A stretch of DNA of 28,662 nucleotides from JBMORL01 sp049322335 (lineage in GTDB: Bacteria > Bacteroidota > Bacteroidia > Flavobacteriales_D > UBA2798): positions 1 to 28,662 of the forward strand of contig JBMORL010000019.1 of NCBI GenBank assembly GCA_049322335.1, read 5' to 3'. The notes beneath the pieces were generated by a model. It did no database searches. It was given only the letters and a program-made list of their open reading frames with translations, and was not told the DNA's origin. The translations under genes and the position numbers were made by a program. Below, in pieces: positions 6,985 to 14,206 of this stretch (position 1 is the first letter of the stretch; each line of letters opens with the position of its first letter).

Positions 6985-9900
6985 ATGAAGAAATGGATGG
7001 TTTTGGGGTGGTTTTTCCTTCCCTTCACTTTGGCAGCACAGCCGGCTTACGAGATTTTTCGCGAGAACGGGAAAGCCGGAGTGAAAAACGATAAGGGGGA
7101 AGTGAAAATACAGCCTGATTATAAAGATATACTGGTATACGACTACTATTCGAAACCTGCCGATTCTCTTGTACGGACACTGTTTATTGGCGTTAGGGAA
7201 GGAGCGATCAGTGAAAGGATGTATAACGACTCGACCGCTTATTATAAGGACGAATATACCATTTCGGGTACGGTAAGGAAAATAAGGTATAAAACGGTTC
7301 AGGGAGCCAAACTGGATATTTTCAATTATTCATTTAAACCCATTGCAGAAGGCGCGGAGGATTTTGCCTATCTTACCGTTAGTGACGAATATCCCTATGC
7401 TTCTCCCGGTTTTTATTATTATGCTATCAGCGGGGAATTCACCCTGGGAAACTACGGCTTTTCATTTCAGTATATCGACAATACCTATCCTTCGCTTTAT
7501 AAAAAGAATGGAAAATGGGGCATGATAAACAAGGATGAAGGAAAAATTTCAGGCGATTTGCATGACAGTATAAAACGCAATTTCGCTCCCGGAGAATTTT
7601 TTATTTATAAAAAAGGAAAAACCGGCATAGCCCTGGCAGACGGATCAGTGGTGGTAGACCCGGTTTACGATGAAGTAGTATATCCCGGCCTGTTTACTTC
7701 CAGTGATTTTTACATTGTCCGCAGGAATTCAAAATTTGGTGTGGTAAAGTGGGGAAATAAGGTGATTGTTCCCGTAGAATACAACTCGGTTATTCCCGTA
7801 AACGAAAAATACATTATTGTAAACAAAGAAGGTGTGATAAAAACCAAAAACGAAAGGGTTAAAATGCCTTCCTATGAATATGATGTGTATATGAATCCTC
7901 CCGAAGAAGTGTATTTTGATTTTAAGGACTCGCTGATTGTGGGCGGAAAGTTCGGGTTGTTTGACAGCAAGGGAAACACCGTTATACCCGAAAAATATGA
8001 TTACATTTCAGTGACAGGTGATGTGTTCAGGGTAGTGAAAGGCGGAAAGGAGAATACAGAAATTTATACCGGTTCTCAGGGTGAATATTATTACACCTAT
8101 TATGCCAATGAGCCGGGAACCACTTATCAATACAGCCACTACCAGCATCATGAAAATGTGGCGGGTGGAAAACGGTCATACATTGATGCATCAGGAAAAA
8201 AAGTTTTTAAAGGAGTGGATTCGGTGGGCATGATGCAGTTCAATACAGATTACGGGTATTCGCTTTATACTGTTCCGAAAGAAAAATTTTATTATCTGCA
8301 AAAAGGAGAAAAATCAGGAATGGCTGATTCGCTGCGAAAAATTATTGTGCCGGTAAAATATACATCGGTGGCTCCGCTGTCTGCAAAATACGGTGATTCA
8401 ACTTTCAATTATTTTAAGGTGGGAATAAATGAAATGGAGGGCTTATATGATCAGAAGGGAAAAGAATTGCTCCCCTCAAAATTCAATTTTATCACCCTGG
8501 CCAGCACTTCTGCTTTTGGTTACATGAATTATTACTATTATAATTATTACGACTACGAAAATAAACCCGATACATCATTGAAGGAAGAAAAACCTGTTCA
8601 GTCGGTTTTTATTACCGGTGAGGGAGGAAAGTTGCAAAAAGTGAAAGAAATGGCTACCGATGAGTTTTTTGGTTTTGAGAGCGATTACGAAATATTGAAA
8701 GATGTAAAATATTCTCTCTATAACCTTCGCGGGGAAAAAATTACGCGGGAATTTTTTGACACCTTGCTTTTTAACTATGGTTCCGACCTTATCTCCGCCA
8801 AAAAACTCGGCCGCTGGGGATTGATCAACATGGATGGCAATTATATAGCGCGTTGCGATTACGATCAGCTGTTTTTCCAGGGCAACGGGCGTTTTGTAGT
8901 GTATAAAGATAATGTATGCGGACTGATTTCTGCCGAAGGATTGCTTATTCCTGTAGAATACGATGCCATTTCAGCATTGGGTGGCGATCTGTTCAAGGTA
9001 ACTCGCGGATACCAGAATGGAATTTTTTCACTTTCCAAAGGAATGATCATTCCCGTGGAATACGATTACCTGTATAAGGATTATTATTCCGAATACATTA
9101 TGCTCACACAAAACGAGCGTTATGGTATGTCGGATGGAAACGGTACCATTTTATTGCCCTGTGTTTATGACGGACTTGAGCTTATCGCGTATGGTTTCGG
9201 ACGAAATATCACTAAGATTATGGAAGGTGATATGATCGGCTTTTACGACAAGGAAAAAAGAGAAATTATTCTTGAACCTTCCGTGTCGTGGATAGAAGAT
9301 GCTTTTGGCGACCGTTATATGAAAATAAAAAACGGTGGTGAAGCTATCCGCAATGAATATGGAGATGTGATAGACTTTACAGGAGGAAAAAACGGCATTA
9401 TTGATTCCAGTGCAAGAATAATTGTTCCGCCTGTATACGACCAGGTGTCATCCTTCAACAGCGAAGTGGGATTGTTTCGTGCCACCAATTCCGGACAGGT
9501 TGCTGACTATTTTGATTCATTGGGAAAAAAAGTAACTAACGGAGATCAGCTATGGGCTAATTCGTTTATCGCAAGGCTGGCAAAGAAAAAACCGGCTGCG
9601 GAAATAAAAGTTTCTTCTGCCAGCGGGCCTTTTGGTTGCGATGCCACATCATTTTATGCGGATAAAGACGGAAATTACTGGCTCGGCACCGGTTCCAGCG
9701 GAGGGGTTTATTTTTCTTCTGATAAAGGAAAAACCTGGGAGCCCCGGCTAAACGGAACAGGGCCCGTTCATGCTTATCTGCTCACCGAAATGAACGACAC
9801 GATCTTTATGCTGGCCAATCAATATAACGAAACAGGCTATGATTATTACTACATCGATGAAATTCTCCAGATGTTTTATTATGATGTAATTGCCAAACAA

Positions 9901-11325
9901 TGGATGCCTTACAGCTCTACCGAAATGAATGAAATGGGAGAAATGCCGTTTTTCTACGACCTGGAAAGAGTAAAACAAAGCAAATACCAAAGCGATACAC
10001 TGGGAATGCAGAGAGCCGGAAAGATAATAACTTCGGGCGCTTCTTACCTCGAAGAATATTATAACAATGAGGGATATCATGATCCTTATGACCAGTACTA
10101 CAACGTGAATATGGAATACCTGCTTTCGGAAAAAGAAAATGGTGCCGATACCATTCGGAAAAACTTTCCGCCTGATGTATATTCCATTTACGGAGGGGAA
10201 ATTATATATGGCAACAATGAACAGTTTCTTCTCGCCAAAAGCGGGGCCTACCGTTTGGATATAAATGAAAATATACAAAAATTAGGAGAGGAAGGTTTAT
10301 TGGCCTCCGATGTTTCGCAATCGCTTACACTGGGTGACGGAAGAATTATGGTTAAAGAAGGTTCATCCGATATCTGGCAATGGCATAACGGCAGGTGGAC
10401 ATGCGTATTTGATTTTTATGAGCAGTTTAAAAACAAAGGAGAAGATAAAATGCGTAACGTGAAAACAGGTTACCTTTCTGCCGACAAAAACGATAACCTG
10501 TACTTCTGCTCAGGTGGCACCCTGTTTATGCTCGACCGCTTGGGTAATCTGAAAACATTAATGTCTTCTGATACGCTTAGTCAGCTTTTTTCGGGAGGAA
10601 CCATGGAAGTGAACGAGTATGGTAATATTCTCGACACGGCTTATTATCGTTATAAACCATTGCAGGCCGCGCGCAACGAAAAAGGTGAATTATGCGTACT
10701 TGGTACCTTGCAGGATATTTCCTTCTTATATGAATACAGTAATTATTATGCATTGGCTGTTCTGGACGAAAAAACGGGTAAAATCAGTTTTCCGTACGGT
10801 ATTTTTGATCAGCCCACCTTCGAGCCATTTATAAAAACGGATAAAAAAGGCGGAGTATATATGTTTACCCAACGAACGGTTTTTAAAGCTGGCGACACCA
10901 CTTTTAAAAGAGAAACCAATTACCTGAATGAATATACTGTTTTGAAGTATAACACCACCGCTGTTTCTCCCGAAGGAGATATTATTATCACTGATTATCC
11001 CGATAAGCTGAAATATTATGAAAGCAAATCAAAACAATGGCATACGCTTAAAATAAATGACAAACGCGTTCAATTGAGCGCAGTGGGGTTTGATGCCAGT
11101 GGAAATATTCTGGGGGCAACAGGATTTGTTTACACATTTTATTGTGGCGGGCCCGGAGAAATGACAGGAGAAGCAGGAGTTTACCGGGCAAAATTCACCG
11201 ACATGGGAATAGAATGGGAGAAAGTGAAAAACGAGATCAATTCCAAAATTATTTCCATAGAACCCAACTCTCAGTTTGGTGTTTTGCTGGGATCGAGTGG
11301 AAGCGGGTTGTTGATTGGGAAATGA
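6985..11325 (+). CDS. Giant exported WG-repeat protein with C-terminal propeller-like region
   Basis: A 1446-residue protein with a signal peptide (MKKWMVLGWFFLPFTLAAQ, cleavage near residue 19). Residues about 25-840 carry at least eleven WG (KWG) repeats of the form 'GKxGhhxxxGxxhhPxxYDxh'. Clear copies include GKWGMINKDEGK, SKFGVVKWGNKVIVPVEY, GKFGLFDSKGNTVIPEKYD, GRWGLINMDGNYIARCDYD and GKNGIIDSSARIIVPPVYD. The remainder (about 880-1446) resembles a sugar-binding or sensor beta propeller: YWLGTGSSGGVYFSSDKGKTW includes a BNR/Asp-box, and similar 'DASGNILGAT' blades follow. It is Tyr-rich, with a YYYYNYYDY run near residue 518. No sortase, lipobox or type IX C-terminal domain was recognised. 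It is probably periplasmic or on the surface; function unknown. It ends at TGA 11323-11325, just before the repeat array. Confidence 0.88.
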   Translation: MKKWMVLGWFFLPFTLAAQPAYEIFRENGKAGVKNDKGEVKIQPDYKDILVYDYYSKPADSLVRTLFIGVREGAISERMYNDSTAYYKDEYTISGTVRKIRYKTVQGAKLDIFNYSFKPIAEGAEDFAYLTVSDEYPYASPGFYYYAISGEFTLGNYGFSFQYIDNTYPSLYKKNGKWGMINKDEGKISGDLHDSIKRNFAPGEFFIYKKGKTGIALADGSVVVDPVYDEVVYPGLFTSSDFYIVRRNSKFGVVKWGNKVIVPVEYNSVIPVNEKYIIVNKEGVIKTKNERVKMPSYEYDVYMNPPEEVYFDFKDSLIVGGKFGLFDSKGNTVIPEKYDYISVTGDVFRVVKGGKENTEIYTGSQGEYYYTYYANEPGTTYQYSHYQHHENVAGGKRSYIDASGKKVFKGVDSVGMMQFNTDYGYSLYTVPKEKFYYLQKGEKSGMADSLRKIIVPVKYTSVAPLSAKYGDSTFNYFKVGINEMEGLYDQKGKELLPSKFNFITLASTSAFGYMNYYYYNYYDYENKPDTSLKEEKPVQSVFITGEGGKLQKVKEMATDEFFGFESDYEILKDVKYSLYNLRGEKITREFFDTLLFNYGSDLISAKKLGRWGLINMDGNYIARCDYDQLFFQGNGRFVVYKDNVCGLISAEGLLIPVEYDAISALGGDLFKVTRGYQNGIFSLSKGMIIPVEYDYLYKDYYSEYIMLTQNERYGMSDGNGTILLPCVYDGLELIAYGFGRNITKIMEGDMIGFYDKEKREIILEPSVSWIEDAFGDRYMKIKNGGEAIRNEYGDVIDFTGGKNGIIDSSARIIVPPVYDQVSSFNSEVGLFRATNSGQVADYFDSLGKKVTNGDQLWANSFIARLAKKKPAAEIKVSSASGPFGCDATSFYADKDGNYWLGTGSSGGVYFSSDKGKTWEPRLNGTGPVHAYLLTEMNDTIFMLANQYNETGYDYYYIDEILQMFYYDVIAKQWMPYSSTEMNEMGEMPFFYDLERVKQSKYQSDTLGMQRAGKIITSGASYLEEYYNNEGYHDPYDQYYNVNMEYLLSEKENGADTIRKNFPPDVYSIYGGEIIYGNNEQFLLAKSGAYRLDINENIQKLGEEGLLASDVSQSLTLGDGRIMVKEGSSDIWQWHNGRWTCVFDFYEQFKNKGEDKMRNVKTGYLSADKNDNLYFCSGGTLFMLDRLGNLKTLMSSDTLSQLFSGGTMEVNEYGNILDTAYYRYKPLQAARNEKGELCVLGTLQDISFLYEYSNYYALAVLDEKTGKISFPYGIFDQPTFEPFIKTDKKGGVYMFTQRTVFKAGDTTFKRETNYLNEYTVLKYNTTAVSPEGDIIITDYPDKLKYYESKSKQWHTLKINDKRVQLSAVGFDASGNILGATGFVYTFYCGGPGEMTGEAGVYRAKFTDMGIEWEKVKNEINSKIISIEPNSQFGVLLGSSGSGLLIGK

Positions 11326-11354
11326 GGTTTAATAAATACGTTTTGCCCCTCTGG
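11228..11354 (+). repeat. First copy of 127-nt exact duplication flanking the scaffold gap
   Basis: The 127 bases ending at the first N recur identically at 11455-11581 immediately after the Ns. They include the last 33 codons or so of the WG-repeat gene, so the second copy is a contig-end overlap rather than a real duplication. Confidence 0.93.
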
Positions 11355-11454
11355 NNNNNNNNNNNNNNNNNNNNNNNNNNNNNNNNNNNNNNNNNNNNNN
11401 NNNNNNNNNNNNNNNNNNNNNNNNNNNNNNNNNNNNNNNNNNNNNNNNNNNNNN
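11355..11454. other. Assembly gap of exactly 100 N
   Basis: One hundred consecutive N, the conventional filler for a scaffold join of unknown length. Flanking sequences overlap exactly by 127 nt, so the real gap may be negative (no missing sequence). Confidence 0.98.
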
Positions 11455-11581
11455 AAAACGAGATCAATTCCAAAATTATTTCCATAGAACCCAACTCTCA
11501 GTTTGGTGTTTTGCTGGGATCGAGTGGAAGCGGGTTGTTGATTGGGAAATGAGGTTTAATAAATACGTTTTGCCCCTCTGG
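11455..11581 (+). repeat. Second copy of the 127-nt duplication (assembly overlap)
   Basis: Identical to 11228-11354 and starts at the first base after the N run. It repeats the 3' end of the WG-repeat gene and its TGA. It should not be annotated as a separate coding fragment. Confidence 0.93.
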
Positions 11582-12014
11582 AGCAATATTCTGTTTTATG
11601 TTGTTTGATTAAAAACGTTTGGTGTCGCTGGCACCGGAAAGATGTATTGTTGGTTTATTTACGGGCACCAGAGGTGCCAAATATTTTTAAGTATGTCTCT
11701 TTATACTTTTCTCTTGCCCCTCTGGGGCAATATTCTGTTTTATGTTATTTGATTAAAAACGTTTGGTGCCGCTGGCACCGTAAAGATGTATTGTTGGTTT
11801 ATTTACAGGCACCAGAGGCGCCAAATATTTTTAAGTATGTCTTTTCTCTTGCCTCTCTGGGGCAATATTCTGTTTTATGTTGTTTGATTAAAAACGTTAG
11901 GTGCCGCTGGCACCGGAAAGATGTATTGTTGGTTTATTTACGGGTACCAGAGGTGCCAAATATTTTTAAGTATGTCTCTTTATACTTTTCTCTTGCCCCA
12001 TAGGGGCAAAACGT
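11565..12014. repeat. Tandem array of three hairpin-rich repeat units with inverted ends
   Basis: Three direct repeats run from 11572 to 11994, of 144, 135 and 144 nt. Each starts with a GCCCC-TCT-GGGGC hairpin (11572-11584, 11716-11728, 11851-11863). Each then carries GGTGCC-GCT-GGCACC (first at 11621-11635) and, 28 nt on, GGCACC-AGA-GGTGCC (first at 11664-11678). A fourth hairpin, GCCCC-ATA-GGGGC (11995-12007), closes the array. The ends ACGTTTTGCCCC (11565-11576) and GGGGCAAAACGT (12003-12014) are exact inverted repeats. The array sits between two convergent genes. The 135-nt unit lacks 9 nt near its end. A REP-type or MITE-like origin and a terminator role are inference. Confidence 0.88.
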
Positions 12015-12130
12015 TGTTTTAAACGGTTATTGAATATGAAAATTTGTTTTACATAACAAAACATTACACAAACAGAAAGACAATTTGCATTTCACTTTTC
12101 TAAATCTAAAACCTCAATTTTTTAAATCTT

Positions 12131-14179
12131 CTATTTTCCTGTAATCACAAACTCCGTCCTTCTGTTCAGGGAGCGGTTATAATCATTGCTATTGGGAACT
12201 TTGGGTTTTTCTTCTCCAAAACCTTCCGATTTCATACGTGATGCAGCGATCCCTTTGCTTACAATATATTCTTTCACGGCATTGGCACGATTTTCTGACA
12301 GCAGTTTGTTTTTGGCATTATCGCCCACATCATCGGTGTGTCCGTTGATGGATACGCTGTATGATTCATTTTCCTTGAGAAAAAGAACAAACTGGTCAAT
12401 TACAAATTTTGACTTATCAGTAAGTTCATACGAGTCGGTGGCAAATAAAATGTCGTTGATGGTGTAAGGTTTTCCTACCTGTACTTCTTCGGTTTTCAGG
12501 TCTACGTTTTTTATTATGGGTTCCGTTGTATTGGCGGCAATTATTTTTGTATCTACCGTGTGATCCGGTTTTTTTACAGTGATTACAGCATCCTGTCCTT
12601 TTTCCACATTCAGCACTACGGCATATTTTCCATCTTCGGGGTCTACTTTTATTTCTTCTACCACTTCACTTCCGTTGTATTTTACCTGTACAGTAGCATT
12701 TTCAACCGGTGCTCCGCTTTCATCGGTTACACTTCCTTTTACCAATACCACTTTTTCGGGGCGTGCCTCATAAGGTAATTCAAACCTGAAAATATCGTAT
12801 CCACGTGCTCCGCTAAGTTTATTTGAAAAATAATAAGCCTGATGTCCATCTGTGCTTACAGTAAATCCATAATCATTTCCTTCAGAATTGATCGGATATC
12901 CAATGTTTTTTGGTTCTGTCCAGGTGCCATCATCTTTTTGCCTGGTATAAAATATATCCATTTCTCCTGTCCCCCAATAATCATCACCGATTTCTGCAGA
13001 AAAATAAAGTGTTTTACTGTCACTGTGCATGAAAGGAGATTTTTCATCTCCATCCCTGGTATTAATTGTGGGAACCAGTTTTGCATTAGTCCAGTTTCCG
13101 TTAGCGTCTCGGGTGGAATAATAAATATCCGATTTTTGATCATCAGTTGCTAAACTGGTTTGGTTTGAAATTTTAGCGAAATACAAAGTTTTTCCGTCAG
13201 CAGAAAGAGAAGGTTGAGCTTCCCATCCGTCAACCGAATTGACAGCAGGCCCCAAAGGAACCAGGTCAGACCATTTGTATTCGTATTTTCCTGAATTCAT
13301 ATTCATGAATTTTTCATATTTGGAACTATACAAATCACAGTTAGAGTAATCTTTGAATTTTTCATTATTTTTTTTGCAGGCACAAATAATCAGTTCCTTG
13401 TTGTCTACCGACATGGTAGCACCACCATAACTATCCCCGATATTAAATGGTGGTGGCAAAGCTTTACCTGCGTCAAAAGGTGAGTTCATATCTTTACGAT
13501 AGCTCATGGTAAATTCCTGTACCCATCTGCTGGTAATATCACCCAATGCTTTTTTGTTGATCTCCCTTGTAAAAAATAAAATTTCATTATCTGGCGAAAG
13601 CATGGGTAATATTTCTCCCCATTCTGTGTTTACGTTTTCCAGGGGTTGCGGATTAAAAGGAACCGTGTTTTTGTAATACTGCGAATAAAATTCCAGTTCA
13701 GGCAGAATGTTTTTTACATCCATTTTTTTCTGGTCGTGATCGGGTGCCTGCTGCCCGTCATCAGTAATTTTAAATTCCACAAACTGTTTGAAATAAGGAA
13801 TAGCATTTTCATAATCTTCGCGCCCGTAATAAATTATTCCCATCGCATAATAGGGAAGTGCATTGTATTTCGGACAGGCTTCAATTAATCGTTTAAAGTA
13901 ATCTTCGGCATATTGCGTGGTGGTTCCTTCGCTTTGCGATTTGTCGAAAGCCATTTTTCCGATGCGCAACAAACAGGGAGCACAGTTCTCATCAATGGCC
14001 AAAGCATCTTTTACAAACTGGTATCGTTCGCGGTACTGGTATTTGGAATCGCGCGATTGTTCCAGCAGTTTCAGGATTTTTTTATTATCCGTTTTACCGC
14101 AATCTTCCTCTTCCTGCGCCATGGCTCCTGCCATCATTCCCGACAACACAGCCATCCCTATCAGTTTTTTGTAAGCCAT
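12131..14179 (-). CDS. OmpA-family envelope protein with TPR, PD40 propeller and CRD domains (PorE-like)
   Basis: A 682-residue protein with a signal peptide cleaved near AMA|Q (residue 21). Residues about 35-140 form TPR-like helices. Residues about 185-470 hold five PD40/WD40-like blades (LSPDNEILFFT, MSVDNKELIICA, LSADGKTLYFA, HSDSKTLYFSA, VSTDGHQAYYFS). About 478-550 is a carboxypeptidase-regulatory-like domain (KGSVTDESGAPVENATVQV). About 572-680 is an OmpA C-terminal domain with GHTDDVG (613-619), which binds peptidoglycan. This is the domain order of PorE of the type IX secretion system, but Bacteroidota carry several such paralogues and there is no lipobox Cys here. I chose ATG at 14179, preceded by AGGAAG; a TTG at 14197 is the alternative. 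It lies 27 bases after the AsmA-like gene and is probably cotranscribed. Confidence 0.9.
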   Translation of the reverse strand: MAYKKLIGMAVLSGMMAGAMAQEEEDCGKTDNKKILKLLEQSRDSKYQYRERYQFVKDALAIDENCAPCLLRIGKMAFDKSQSEGTTTQYAEDYFKRLIEACPKYNALPYYAMGIIYYGREDYENAIPYFKQFVEFKITDDGQQAPDHDQKKMDVKNILPELEFYSQYYKNTVPFNPQPLENVNTEWGEILPMLSPDNEILFFTREINKKALGDITSRWVQEFTMSYRKDMNSPFDAGKALPPPFNIGDSYGGATMSVDNKELIICACKKNNEKFKDYSNCDLYSSKYEKFMNMNSGKYEYKWSDLVPLGPAVNSVDGWEAQPSLSADGKTLYFAKISNQTSLATDDQKSDIYYSTRDANGNWTNAKLVPTINTRDGDEKSPFMHSDSKTLYFSAEIGDDYWGTGEMDIFYTRQKDDGTWTEPKNIGYPINSEGNDYGFTVSTDGHQAYYFSNKLSGARGYDIFRFELPYEARPEKVVLVKGSVTDESGAPVENATVQVKYNGSEVVEEIKVDPEDGKYAVVLNVEKGQDAVITVKKPDHTVDTKIIAANTTEPIIKNVDLKTEEVQVGKPYTINDILFATDSYELTDKSKFVIDQFVLFLKENESYSVSINGHTDDVGDNAKNKLLSENRANAVKEYIVSKGIAASRMKSEGFGEEKPKVPNSNDYNRSLNRRTEFVITGK

Positions 14180-14206
14180 CTCTGTCTTCCTTTGCAATAA
14201 TTATAC

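Noticed and set aside
11142..11552. Plus-strand frame of 136 codons running through the N gap
   Set aside because: It consists of an alternative frame of the WG-repeat gene, the N run, and the duplicated 3' end; it is an artefact of the scaffold join.
11565..12014. CRISPR array
   Set aside because: Units are 135-144 nt and conserved over their whole length, with no short repeat plus unique spacers, and no cas genes are nearby.
12015..12130. Small gene between the repeat array and the OmpA-type gene
   Set aside because: The 116-base AT-rich stretch has no frame with a credible start and length, and no RNA structure I can recognise.
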